Source: Opitutia bacterium (GTDB taxonomy: Bacteria; Verrucomicrobiota; Verrucomicrobiia; Opitutales; Opitutaceae). From it: a stretch of 34,422 nucleotides of DNA. Shown one piece after another: positions 7,316 through 15,405 of this stretch (position 1 is the stretch's first letter; each line of letters opens with the position of its first letter). The DNA lies in contig JACPIS010000043.1 in NCBI GenBank assembly GCA_016187925.1, positions 1 to 34,422 of the forward strand, given 5' to 3'. The notes beneath the pieces were generated by a model. That model saw only the letters and a list, made by a program, of their open reading frames with translations, did no database searches and was not told where the DNA came from. The position numbers and the translations under genes are program-made.

Positions 7316-10249
7316 ATGACACCCCGCATGTCTCAGTCAGCCCGGTCCCAGATTGTCGTGACGCTCTCCCGAGAGGAGATGAAAACCCGAGCCCTCGCTT
7401 TCGCGAAGTCCTGGGCCGGTCCGCAACGAGAAGAAGCTGAGGCCAAGACCTTCCTCGATCAATTCTTCGCCATTTTCGGACGCGACCGCCGTGCCGTCGA
7501 CGCCCGGCACGAACATCGCATTGAGCGCGAAGGGCAGGGCGAGGGTCGCATCGACCTTCTCTGGCCGGGCAAGCTCATCGTTGAGATGAAGTCCACCGGT
7601 CGCGACCTCTCAGCTGCCAAGGGCGGCGCTGCCGCACAAGCCTTCGACTATGTCAACCACCTCGACGCGGAGGACCGCCCGCGCTGGGTGCTCGTCTCCG
7701 ACTTCGCCCACTTCGTGCTCTACGACCTCGGCGAGGAGGTGCACGACTACCTCAAGGGCCTCGCTTCAGCGCGTCGCGCCAAGCCCACCCTCGCTGCGCA
7801 GTTCACTCTCCGCGACCTGCCGGACAAGCTCCGTTACTTCGCGTTCATTCGTGACGAGGAGCAGCACCTCTTCCAAACGGAGCCTGATGTTAACCTAAAG
7901 GCCGTCACCCTCCTCGGCGAATTGCACGACGAGCTGAAGAAAACCGGCTACACCGGCCACCAGCTTGAGCGCTTTCTCGTCCGCGTGCTCTTCTGCCTTT
8001 TCGCCGAAGACACCGATATCTTCGAGTGGCATTCTTTCACCCGCCTCGTCCAACGGGCCAAGACCAACCTCGGCCCGCGCCTCGCCCAGCTCTTCCAGGT
8101 CCTGCATCAGGACCACGCCTCCCGCTCTACCGCTCTAGATCCTGAACTTGCCGCTTTCCCCTACGTAAATGGCGGCCTCTTCGCCGAGAAACTCGACATC
8201 GCCGAGATGACCGCGGCCCACCGCGCTGCCCTCCTTGCGTGCTGCCAATTCGATTGGAGCCGCATTTCACCCGGCGTCTTCGGCTCCCTCTTCCAAGGCG
8301 TTATGGACAAGAAGGAGCGCCGAGCCAAGGGTGCTCACTACACCTCCGAGGAAAACATCCGTCGCGTTATCGATCCACTCTTCCTCGAAGACCTGAAGGC
8401 GCGCTTCGCCAAACTGAACTCCGGCGCCGCGAAGAAAAGGGCCCTTGAGCAGTTTCACCAGGAACTCGCCACCCTCCGCTTCCTCGACCCTGCCTGCGGC
8501 TGCGGCAACTTCCTCGTCGTTGCCTACCGGGAGCTCCGTGCACTCGAGCTCGACCTGCTCCGCGCCCAATACGGCGACCAGCTCCCGCTCGGCCTCGACG
8601 TCGGCGACCTCGCCCGGCTCAACGTCGATCAATTCTACGGTATCGAGCTTGAGGAGTTTCCCGCCCTCATCGCCGAGACCGCCCTCTGGCTCACCGACCA
8701 TCAGGTCAACATGGCTTTCTCCAAAGCCTTCGGCCGCCACTACGCCCGCATCCCACTCAAGAAATCGCCAACAATCGTCCACGGTAACGCCCTGCGTCTC
8801 GACTGGAAGGCCATTTTACCTCCCGAGCAATGCGGGTTTGTCCTAGGCAATCCACCATTCGTCGGCAGCAAGCTGATGACCGAGGCACAAAGCGCAGACA
8901 TGGAATTGATCGCCGGCGACATTAGGAGCCACGGTGTGCTCGATTATGTCACTGCGTGGTATCTAAAGGCGGCCGACTACATTCAAGGCACCCGCATTGG
9001 CTGCGCATTCGTTTCGACTAACAGTATCACACAGGGCGAGCAGGTGAGCGTGCTCTGGGGCGAGCTGTTCAAGCGTCGGATTCAACTTCACTTCGCGCAT
9101 CGCACCTTCGTTTGGAGCAACGAAGCGAGCGGAAATGCGCATGTGCACGTCGTTATTCTCGGGTTCGGTCTCTTCGAAGCTCAAACAAAGCGCCTCTACA
9201 GCTACAGCGACACAGGGCAGCAATCCTTCGAAAGCGGCACGGCCAATATCAATCCTTACTTGATCGTCGGTGGAAACACTCTCGTAGCAGCGCGCTCAAC
9301 TCCGCTCTGTACTGTTCCCGCCAGTGCCAACGGCAGCATCCCCGCCGATGGTGGTAATTTGCTCCTCGATCCCGAAAGCAAAACCGCGCTGCTCGCCGCC
9401 GAGCCAGCGGCTGCTAAATGGATTCGCCCCTATCTCGGAGCAGAGAGTTTTCTGCACGACCAGCCGCGCTACTGTCTTTGGCTAAAAAATTGCTCGCCGC
9501 ACGAGCTGCGCTCCATGCCGAGCGTCATGGAGCGCGTTGCAGCCGTGAAAGCCATGCGCCTCGCCAGCGACAAAGAGGCTACACGCAAGAAGGCTGACAC
9601 TGCCGCGCTGTTCACCGAAGATCGCCAGCCAGCCTCCGGTCACTACCTCGCACTGCCCCGCACGTCATCCGAATCACGCCGCTACGTTCCCATCGGGTTT
9701 CTCGCCGCCGAAATCGTTGCTGCCAACGATCTCCAGATTGTTCCCGATGCCACACGATATGAATTCGGCGTAGTGACCAGCTCCATGCACATGGCGTGGA
9801 TGCGCATCACGTCCGGCCGACTAGAATCGCGTTATCGTTACTCCGTTAAACTCACCTACAACACCTATCCATGGCCGGAGCCGGACGCGAGACAACGCGC
9901 AGCCATCGAGGAAACAGCGCAGGAGGTATTGGACGCCCGTGCACCCCACCTTGACCGCGGCGCGAGCCTGGCTGATCTCTACGACCCACTGGCCATGCCC
10001 GCCGAGTTGCTGAAGGCGCACCAAGCCCTCGACCGCGCCGTGGATCGTAGCTACCGCTCAGCGCCGTTCACCAGCGATCGCGAACGCGTAGAATTTCTCT
10101 TCGCGCTCTACGAGAAGCTCGTCGCACCGCTGGCACCCGCCGCCAAGCCAAAGCGCTCAAAGAGAAAGTCCGTTGAATACAGCGCACAGGCCGAGGCCGA
10201 CGCCGCGCATCACTACTTCACCGCCAAGGAAGACCCGCCGAAGGAGTAA
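7316..10249 (+). CDS. MmeI-like (type IIL) single-chain restriction endonuclease / adenine methyltransferase
   Basis: A protein of 977 residues from the ATG at 7316; ATG 7328 is an equally possible start, and neither has a good ribosome site. The N-terminal nuclease has Asp80 followed nine residues later by E-M-K (90-92), the D-x9-ExK spacing of MmeI. A helical connector (about 160-330) leads to a gamma-class N6-adenine methyltransferase with G-A-H-Y-T-S-E (339-345, motif X), D-P-A-C-G-C-G-N-F (391-399, motif I) and G-N-P-P-F-V-G (511-517, motif IV). Roughly 600-850 is the target-recognition region, and the rest is helical. MmeI-type enzymes methylate one strand and cut at a fixed distance from the site. 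No separate methylase or specificity subunit is needed, and none is present. All catalytic motifs look intact. Confidence 0.9.
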   Translation: MTPRMSQSARSQIVVTLSREEMKTRALAFAKSWAGPQREEAEAKTFLDQFFAIFGRDRRAVDARHEHRIEREGQGEGRIDLLWPGKLIVEMKSTGRDLSAAKGGAAAQAFDYVNHLDAEDRPRWVLVSDFAHFVLYDLGEEVHDYLKGLASARRAKPTLAAQFTLRDLPDKLRYFAFIRDEEQHLFQTEPDVNLKAVTLLGELHDELKKTGYTGHQLERFLVRVLFCLFAEDTDIFEWHSFTRLVQRAKTNLGPRLAQLFQVLHQDHASRSTALDPELAAFPYVNGGLFAEKLDIAEMTAAHRAALLACCQFDWSRISPGVFGSLFQGVMDKKERRAKGAHYTSEENIRRVIDPLFLEDLKARFAKLNSGAAKKRALEQFHQELATLRFLDPACGCGNFLVVAYRELRALELDLLRAQYGDQLPLGLDVGDLARLNVDQFYGIELEEFPALIAETALWLTDHQVNMAFSKAFGRHYARIPLKKSPTIVHGNALRLDWKAILPPEQCGFVLGNPPFVGSKLMTEAQSADMELIAGDIRSHGVLDYVTAWYLKAADYIQGTRIGCAFVSTNSITQGEQVSVLWGELFKRRIQLHFAHRTFVWSNEASGNAHVHVVILGFGLFEAQTKRLYSYSDTGQQSFESGTANINPYLIVGGNTLVAARSTPLCTVPASANGSIPADGGNLLLDPESKTALLAAEPAAAKWIRPYLGAESFLHDQPRYCLWLKNCSPHELRSMPSVMERVAAVKAMRLASDKEATRKKADTAALFTEDRQPASGHYLALPRTSSESRRYVPIGFLAAEIVAANDLQIVPDATRYEFGVVTSSMHMAWMRITSGRLESRYRYSVKLTYNTYPWPEPDARQRAAIEETAQEVLDARAPHLDRGASLADLYDPLAMPAELLKAHQALDRAVDRSYRSAPFTSDRERVEFLFALYEKLVAPLAPAAKPKRSKRKSVEYSAQAEADAAHHYFTAKEDPPKE

Positions 10250-10298
10250 ACCATGCCCGCCAGCTGGCGTGAGAGTGATTTCACCGTTATCTTCACCC

Positions 10299-10757
10299 AT
10301 GAACGAACTCCCTCCCTTGTTGCGTGATCAACGGAAGGTCGATGCCGAGCATTTGAAGCTGCTGGGCGTTTTTCATTACGTGCTGGGCGGGTTGTCGGTC
10401 GTGGGGCTCGGGTTTCTGTGTATGCATTGGGCGTTCATGCACGCGATCATGGGCGACCCGGCGACGTGGCAGAACTCGAAGGGCGGGCCGCCGCCGCCGC
10501 AGATGCTGGCGGTCTTCCAGTGGTTCTATCTGTTCTTCGGCACCGTCATCGTGCTGCACGGGGTGATGAACACGCTCTCGGGCTGGCTCATCTTTCGGCG
10601 CCGGGGGCGGATGTTCAGCCTGATCGTCGCGGGGCTCGATTGCCTCATGTTTCCCTTCGGGACGGCGCTGGGCGTGTTCACCTTCATCGTGCTGCTGCGC
10701 GACTCCGTGCAGGAAGTCTACGGGGCTGCGGACACGAATCGCGGTCCGGGAGCCTGA
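10299..10757 (+). CDS. Small multipass membrane protein, unknown function
   Basis: A 152-residue protein. The ATG at 10299 is chosen because the hydrophobic protein starts there, while the earlier frame overlaps the 3' end of the restriction gene. A polar N-terminus (20 residues) is followed by three or four hydrophobic stretches (about 22-50, 69-98 and 105-135), a G-G-P-P-P-P loop and a charged C-terminus with R-R-R-G-R before the last segment. Similar small inner-membrane proteins are common in this kind of genome but I cannot name a family. It starts 49 bases after the restriction enzyme gene, so co-transcription is possible without implying a shared function. Confidence 0.65.
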   Translation: MNELPPLLRDQRKVDAEHLKLLGVFHYVLGGLSVVGLGFLCMHWAFMHAIMGDPATWQNSKGGPPPPQMLAVFQWFYLFFGTVIVLHGVMNTLSGWLIFRRRGRMFSLIVAGLDCLMFPFGTALGVFTFIVLLRDSVQEVYGAADTNRGPGA

Positions 10758-11159
10758 GCGCCGTCGCGTGTGACCGCAGTCGGAATTCTCCGCAGATTGC
10801 GCAGAGCGACGCGGATGAAGACCTTGGAAGTGAAGTTCGGGCGTTCCCAGCTCCGCTCGCGAAGTAAAACCCCAAAGGCACGCCGGCATCAGGTAACTCT
10901 CCGGAAATCCGTGCTCATTCGCGTAATCAGCGGAGTTCTTCTGTCTGAGCCCTGCACTGTCTTCCATCCTCGGATGCCTGTCTTCTGCTTCTTGTGTCTT
11001 GGCGTGAGGTCTGAGCCCGCCCTCTGATGTCCGCTCTCTGGACTCTGTCTTCCGATCTTCGTCCTCCGGCGCTCCCTCCGTTTTGACGCTTCCTTGGCGA
11101 TTGCTCGCTTGCCACAGGCGGGGGGCGTGGCTGTGTTCGGAGCCTCCTTTGACCCCAGA
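10758..11159. other. Gene-free 400-bp stretch with decayed intergenic repeats
   Basis: No convincing gene. It contains motifs resembling widely dispersed intergenic repeats: CCGCAGATTGCGCAGAGCGA at about 10790, TCCGTGCTCATTCGCGTAAT at about 10909, and a long C/T-rich run (about 10935-11085) of loosely repeated CTGTCTTC, TCTGATGTCC, CTCTGGACTCTGTCTTCCG and similar words. The opposite-strand counterpart appears at 2030-2066. No promoter or terminator could be assigned with confidence. Confidence 0.5.
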
Positions 11160-12047
11160 ATGAGCTTCGTCTCCTTTATCGTCGTTTATGGTGCGGTGTT
11201 CTGCGTGGCGTTGTTCGGTGCGATGGCGTGGTTGAAGCGCAAGCGCCGGCCGAAGCTGCCGTTCAAGCCCGAGCGCGACCGGTTGCTGCGCGGCCCGGGC
11301 GAGTCGCTCCGGCAGAAGATTCAGGAGATGGACGACGAGCTGGTGCTGCTCCTCACGGGCCTGATGCTCGGGCCGCTGGTCTGTGGCCTCGGGCTGCTCT
11401 ACCTGCTGAATCAGGCGGCGGTGGGCGCGCCGGGCCTGCGGCTCGGCGCGGCGGCGGTGACGACCGCCGTGACCCTCTGGCTGGGCGCGCTCTATCTCGG
11501 CCGGAAAGGCCTGAAGCGCGGCAACCATTATCTGGGCTGGTTCGGCGAGCGCATGACGGCCGAGGAGCTGGAGCCGTTGCGCGAGAAGGGTTGGAAGATT
11601 TTCCACGACGTGCCGGTCGAGCGCGGCGGCTACGAGTGCAACATCGACCACGTGGCGGTGGGGCCGGGCGGGGTGTTCGCCATCGAGACCAAGATGCGCC
11701 GCAAAGGTAACGCGCGCCCGGGCCGCAAGGATTACGAGGTGTTCTACGACGGCGAGCACCTCAGCTGGCCCTGGGCGGAGGACACCTACGGCATCCCGCA
11801 GGCCATGAACAATGCCCGCGACCTGCGCGAGTGGCTGGAGCAGCTGACCGGCGTGCACGTGGAGGTGACCGCGGTGCTGACGTTCCCCGGCTGGTTCGTG
11901 GCCGAGCGCAAGCGCGGGCCGGTGCGCGTGGTGCACGTGAGCTTCCTCCCGCACCTGCTCACCGCGAAAGCCGATGTGCTCGCGCCGAAGCAGATCGAAA
12001 TATTCGCCCGTCAGCTCGAAGCCCGCTGCCGCGACGTGGAGTATTGA
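11160..12047 (+). CDS. Membrane protein with NERD (nuclease-related) domain
   Basis: A 295-residue protein starting at ATG 11160. The first 25 residues form a membrane anchor, and two more hydrophobic segments lie at about 62-85 and 98-117. Residues about 123-240 are a NERD domain: G-E-R/W at 128-131, N-I-D-H-V-A-V-G-P-G-G-V-F-A-I-E-T-K at 161-178 with Asp163, Glu176 and Lys178 in the D...ExK arrangement. NERD is related to PD-(D/E)xK nucleases and is often tied to membranes or helicases; its role is mostly unproven. The gene is flanked on both sides by decayed repeat DNA, so it appears to stand alone. The DNA-processing link to the upstream restriction block is suggestive only. Confidence 0.8.
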   Translation: MSFVSFIVVYGAVFCVALFGAMAWLKRKRRPKLPFKPERDRLLRGPGESLRQKIQEMDDELVLLLTGLMLGPLVCGLGLLYLLNQAAVGAPGLRLGAAAVTTAVTLWLGALYLGRKGLKRGNHYLGWFGERMTAEELEPLREKGWKIFHDVPVERGGYECNIDHVAVGPGGVFAIETKMRRKGNARPGRKDYEVFYDGEHLSWPWAEDTYGIPQAMNNARDLREWLEQLTGVHVEVTAVLTFPGWFVAERKRGPVRVVHVSFLPHLLTAKADVLAPKQIEIFARQLEARCRDVEY

Positions 12048-12271
12048 GGGCGGAGCGAGGCGGCGAGAGGCGAGGGCGAGAGGCGAGGGGCTAGAGGAGG
12101 GAGGCTAGGGTTGAGGCCTAGAGTTGAGTGTACGATGGGCTTTCGTGCCTTCTCATGCCTCTTCGTGGCCCCGGTCTGCTGATCGCTGACTGCTGACGGC
12201 TGAACGCGGATCGATACGGCTCCGCCGGATAAGCCGTGCCATCAGTGCCGTCCGTGGCTAACGCTTCGCTC
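12048..12271. repeat. Degenerate low-complexity intergenic DNA
   Basis: The gap contains a purine-rich tandem repeat of period 14 (GGCGAGAGGCGAGG, 12062-12090), GTTGAG words (12110-12128) and a CTGCTGAtCGCTGACTGCTGACGGCTGA-like tract (12176-12203). No gene, and no clear promoter for the HIT gene that follows. Confidence 0.55.
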
Positions 12272-12742
12272 ATGCGCCACCTTCTTCTGTTGCTGCTCTC
12301 GGTCATCGGCCTCGCGGCCGCGGAAACCAAACGCTGCGTGTTCTGCGAGATCGTCGCCGGCCAGCGCGAGCAGGCGGCGGTCTATCGCGACGACAAGGTC
12401 ATGGCCTTCATGACCATCGGTCCGGTCAACCCCGGCCATGTGCTCGTCATCCCTCTCGTCCACGCCGACAATTACCTGGAGGTGCAGCCGGAGGCACTGG
12501 GCGCGATGCTGGCCGCGGCGCAGAGGATCGGCCGCGCGCTGCAGCTGACAGATTTGAACGCCGAGGGCATCCAGCTGCTGATGAACACGGGCCGGGCGGC
12601 GGGGCAGACGGTGTTTCACGCGCATCTGCACGTCATCCCACGGCACACAGGCGACAGCGGCATCGAGCAAAAATCCGAGGCACCGCGGCCCACGATGGCG
12701 GAGTTGGAAGCCGTGGCGGCTAAGATTCGCGTGAAGCTTTGA
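12272..12742 (+). CDS. HIT-family nucleotide hydrolase with a signal peptide
   Basis: A 156-residue protein. The ATG at 12272 begins a hydrophobic signal-like stretch (residues 2-17, M-R-H followed by a Leu run, ending G-L-A-A-A). The HIT domain follows immediately: C-V-F-C-E-I (Cys22, Cys25, the usual zinc-type start), N-P-G-H-V-L-V-I-P (53-61) and the catalytic triad H-A-H-L-H-V-I-P-R with His116, His118 and His120. HIT enzymes (Hint branch) hydrolyse phosphoramidates or nucleotide conjugates in the cytosol. A secreted member is unusual. The HIT domain needs only residues about 20-150, so the leader is additional. The earlier in-frame start only adds residues from repeat DNA. Confidence 0.85.
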   Translation: MRHLLLLLLSVIGLAAAETKRCVFCEIVAGQREQAAVYRDDKVMAFMTIGPVNPGHVLVIPLVHADNYLEVQPEALGAMLAAAQRIGRALQLTDLNAEGIQLLMNTGRAAGQTVFHAHLHVIPRHTGDSGIEQKSEAPRPTMAELEAVAAKIRVKL

Positions 12743-12768
12743 GCTGGGCGTTGCGCCTGCGGTCCGCA

Positions 12769-13164
12769 TCAACCGCGCGACGTGCGGCGGAAGTGCGTGC
12801 TGCGAGTGTCGATGTCTTCGGCTTGCGGCGGGCGCACGCGTTTGGCCGCGGGGTGGGGTGGCAGGCGAATCGAGGGGCCGATGGGCAGATCCTGCTCCAG
12901 CGGTTTGGCGTCGGACACCGGATCGGGCACGGGCTCGGTCCACGCCATGACGGGACCTTTGTAGAAGACGACTTCGGCGTGGCTGTTGTAGATCCACAGC
13001 TCGAAGCCGTGGCCGGTGGTGCGCACCAGCGGAGCGCCCAGCGTGGCGGCGGTGTCCGCGGCGCTCATGCCGCGCCGGAGCTGCGCCCAACGGTCCGGTC
13101 CGCCGGCCAAGCCGAAACAGAGCACGCCGCAAAAGGCGAGGGCGGCGACGAGGCGACGCGTCAT
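12769..13164 (-). CDS. Small exported SmpA/BamE-like protein
   Basis: A 131-residue protein starting at 13164. Signal peptide at residues 1-20 (T-R-R, then an Ala/Leu/Phe core, cleavage near G-L-A-G). The short domain after it (about 25-75) has W-x-x-L-R-R-G-M-S...A-x-x-L-G-A-P and W-I-Y...V-V-F-Y, the beta-alpha arrangement of SmpA/OmlA (BamE-like) domains, which detect or bridge partners in the envelope. There is no lipobox, and the C-terminal 50 residues are Pro/Arg-rich and probably disordered. It is convergent with the HIT gene. The family assignment is moderate because the domain is short. Confidence 0.6.
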   Translation of the reverse strand: MTRRLVAALAFCGVLCFGLAGGPDRWAQLRRGMSAADTAATLGAPLVRTTGHGFELWIYNSHAEVVFYKGPVMAWTEPVPDPVSDAKPLEQDLPIGPSIRLPPHPAAKRVRPPQAEDIDTRSTHFRRTSRG

Positions 13165-13373
13165 ACCCGGTATATCGGTCGGGGCGTGACGGAACTTAAC
13201 GCGGATTTCCCGCTCTCAGCAGCATGGTTGCCGAAAAACCCTCCCGCTCTTCCTCCGGCGTCGTACGCTCCGCGCGAAATTCCGCCCTTCTCCGTGGTGA
13301 AGTGCATGTGAAAGGCGGGGCGGTTACGCGCCGGGGTTTGACACCGCGGGTGGCGTTGGAACCAAACTCGGGC

Positions 13374-13754
13374 ATGAACACGATGAGTCCGGCTTCCTTG
13401 GTGCCTGCGAGTTTCCTGAGTTATGCGAGCTGCCTGCTGCCCGAGCCGGCACCGCGCGCCGCTGCGACTGCGCCGCGGCTGCATGCGCTGCCGAACATGA
13501 ACGCCGAGGCGGAGGGCGTGCTGCGCGCCCCGCTCACTCCGGCGGAGAAGCGCGTGCTCGATCTCGTGCTCGCCGGACTGGCGGACAAGGAGATCGCCAG
13601 CGTGCTCGATCGCGCCGTGCCGACAGTAAAGCACCAGGTGAGCGCCATCCTGCAGAAGTACCGCGTGCCCTCGCGGGCGCGCTTGATGGCGGTGCTGCGT
13701 GCGAATAACACGAGCGACACGACAATCTCGTATTTCGACCGGACCGGCAGCTGA
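13374..13754 (+). CDS. LuxR-type HTH transcriptional regulator (short)
   Basis: A 126-residue protein. Residues 54-108 form a LuxR/GerE helix-turn-helix: L-T-P-A-E-K-R-V-L-D-L-V-L-A-G-L, K-E-I-A-S-V-L, T-V-K-H-Q-V-S-A-I-L-Q-K-Y. The first 50 residues are low-complexity (Ala/Pro/Leu) and show no receiver or ligand domain, so it is a stand-alone DNA-binding domain whose input is unknown. ATG 13374 is preferred; ATG 13383 is possible, and the more upstream frame is Ser/Arg-rich filler. A terminator follows at once. It lies just upstream of the flavin-transferase operon and might regulate it, which is speculation from position alone. Confidence 0.75.
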   Translation: MNTMSPASLVPASFLSYASCLLPEPAPRAAATAPRLHALPNMNAEAEGVLRAPLTPAEKRVLDLVLAGLADKEIASVLDRAVPTVKHQVSAILQKYRVPSRARLMAVLRANNTSDTTISYFDRTGS

Positions 13755-13781
13755 GACTCCCATCACACCACCGGCAACAGG

Positions 13782-13812
13782 GCGGCCCGCGGAAATCGCG
13801 GCCGCTTTTTTT
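13782..13812 (+). terminator. Rho-independent terminator of the LuxR-type gene
   Basis: Stem GCGGC/GCCGC plus CGCG/CGCG with one bulged C (13782-13791 against 13797-13805), a 5-base loop and seven T (13806-13812), 28 bases after the stop codon. Confidence 0.85.
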
Positions 13813-14200
13813 GTCCCGTCAAACACGGCGGAGCGGCCGGAATTTTTTTTCACGCCGGACCCGCGCACATGCTGACGTAACGAACTAGGTACGTTCGGGT
13901 GGAGTGGTTTTTCAGGTCGGAAATATACGGCAAATTTTGCGAAAACCCACGTTGGTGCATTAGCATTCTTTGCGGCGAAAAAAATCCAGTATTTGCGTGT
14001 TTTCAGAGGAGAAAACGAAGCACGGAGAAATTTTCCTGCGCATATTTTGTGTTGTGAAAAGCACCGCGCGACTCCCCGCATCCCTCGCAGCGGGTGTGCA
14101 AAATTTGCGAAGGCTTTGTGAACGCGTCGTAATCTTTTTGCGTGCGTGCATTTTTTTGGAGCAAACGCGCGGCGTTGCTGTTCTGAGTGCGCACACACTC
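13813..14200 (+). promoter_or_regulatory. AT-rich leader and promoter region of the flavin-transferase operon
   Basis: A gene-free 388-bp stretch, clearly more AT-rich than its surroundings. It contains two near-identical 14-mers, GCAAATTTTGCGAA (13930-13943) and GCAAAATTTGCGAA (14098-14111). The first 11 bases of one are the reverse complement of those of the other, and each is nearly palindromic. There is also a CGAAC-n7-GTTCG inverted repeat (13881-13897). These are candidate operator sites. The open frame crossing this DNA codes for Cys/Phe/Arg-rich filler and is not considered part of the next gene. Confidence 0.5.
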
Positions 14201-15400
14201 ATGCAAATGTTACACAAAAACAAAAACTCCGTCGCGAGCGCCTGGCTGCGCCGTGGCTCGCTGGCTGCGCTCTGGTGGTTCTGCGCTCCGCGCCTGGCGC
14301 GCGCAGAGGACACGCTCACCTACAAGTTCCAGACCTGGCAGGAAGACAACCAACGCGTCCGCGTCGATGCGCACTATGCGCAGATCGAAAAGGATCTCGG
14401 CACGGACATGCATGTGAAGGTCATGGGTCTCATCGACTCGATCGCGGGCGCGACGCCCACCGGCGAGAAGGCGCAGACGCCCGGCGACCCCGTGCCGCTC
14501 GCGCACATGGAGGACCGGCGCAAGGCATGGTCCGCCGATCTCAACCGTCAGTTTCACCGGGTCGGCGTGTCGGCGGGCTTCGCCGTCAGCCGCGAGAGCG
14601 ATTACGTCTCCAAAGGCTGGTCGCTGAACACGGTCACCGATTTCAACCAGAAGAACACGAACCTGCTCCTCGGCTACGGTCGCACGGACGACACGATCAT
14701 GGAGCGGAAACTCGGCTGGACCGTCGACCGCTTCAAGGACGGCAACGATTACATCATCGGCGTCACGCAGCTCATCGACCCGAACACCGCCGTGACCGCC
14801 AACCTGTCCTACGGCCAGTCGCGCGGGTTCATGAGCGATCCGTACAAGATCGTCTCGACCCACCTGCTCGACGCCGACCCGGGCACCTATTACACGCCGC
14901 CGGAGAACCGGCCGCGCGAGAAGAACAAGACCACGCTGTTCCTCGGGGTGAACCGCAACTTCGAAAAACTGAACAGCGCGCTCGACCTGTCCTACCGCCT
15001 TTACCACGACTCCTTCGGCATCACCAGCCACACGGTCGACCTGAAGTGGATCCAGCCCATCGGCGAGCACTTCATCATCGAGCCGTCGATCCGCCACTAC
15101 CGCCAATGCGCGGCCGACTTCTACTACTACGATCTCGACGCCGCTCATGTCATCACCTCCTACGAGCCGCTGCTCGGCGAGACCGGCACGGGCCGCGCGC
15201 CGTTCTACTCCTCGGATTACCGCCTCTCCAACATGGAGACGCTCGACCTCGGGCTGAAAGTCACCTGGAAGATCAAGCCGTGGATCGCGGTGGATGTGGC
15301 CTACAACCGCTACACGTCCCGCGGCCTGGATTGGATCACTCCCGATGACGTCTACAGCAAGGCCAACACGTTCACGATCGGCCTGAAACTCACGCGCTGA
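14201..15400 (+). CDS. DUF3570 outer-membrane beta-barrel-like protein
   Basis: A 399-residue protein. The start at 14201 (or the ATG at 14207) gives a signal peptide with W-L-R-R, a hydrophobic core at 18-30 and cleavage at R-L-A-R-A/E-D (35/36). The mature protein alternates short polar and aromatic beta strands, with many Tyr/Asp pairs and repeated S-R-E-S-D-Y, S-Y-G-Q-S, Y-R-L-Y-H-D-S-F strands, and ends in T-F-T-I-G-L-K-L-T-R, an outer-membrane-type last strand. This matches DUF3570, predicted outer-membrane proteins often encoded beside ApbE, thioredoxin-like and DUF4266 genes. It is the first gene of a five-gene operon, five bases before the ApbE gene. Its role, possibly a pore or surface scaffold, is not known. 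Confidence 0.85.
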   Translation: MQMLHKNKNSVASAWLRRGSLAALWWFCAPRLARAEDTLTYKFQTWQEDNQRVRVDAHYAQIEKDLGTDMHVKVMGLIDSIAGATPTGEKAQTPGDPVPLAHMEDRRKAWSADLNRQFHRVGVSAGFAVSRESDYVSKGWSLNTVTDFNQKNTNLLLGYGRTDDTIMERKLGWTVDRFKDGNDYIIGVTQLIDPNTAVTANLSYGQSRGFMSDPYKIVSTHLLDADPGTYYTPPENRPREKNKTTLFLGVNRNFEKLNSALDLSYRLYHDSFGITSHTVDLKWIQPIGEHFIIEPSIRHYRQCAADFYYYDLDAAHVITSYEPLLGETGTGRAPFYSSDYRLSNMETLDLGLKVTWKIKPWIAVDVAYNRYTSRGLDWITPDDVYSKANTFTIGLKLTR

Positions 15401-15405
15401 ACGCC

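Noticed and set aside
10293-11954. 553-codon minus-strand frame over the small membrane protein, the repeat gap and the NERD gene
   Set aside because: It runs unbroken through repeat DNA and opposite two plausible genes. Its composition is His/Gln/Arg/Glu-rich and no domain is visible.
13338-13366. TTGACA at 13338-13343 as a promoter for the LuxR-type gene
   Set aside because: No acceptable -10 box at the right distance.
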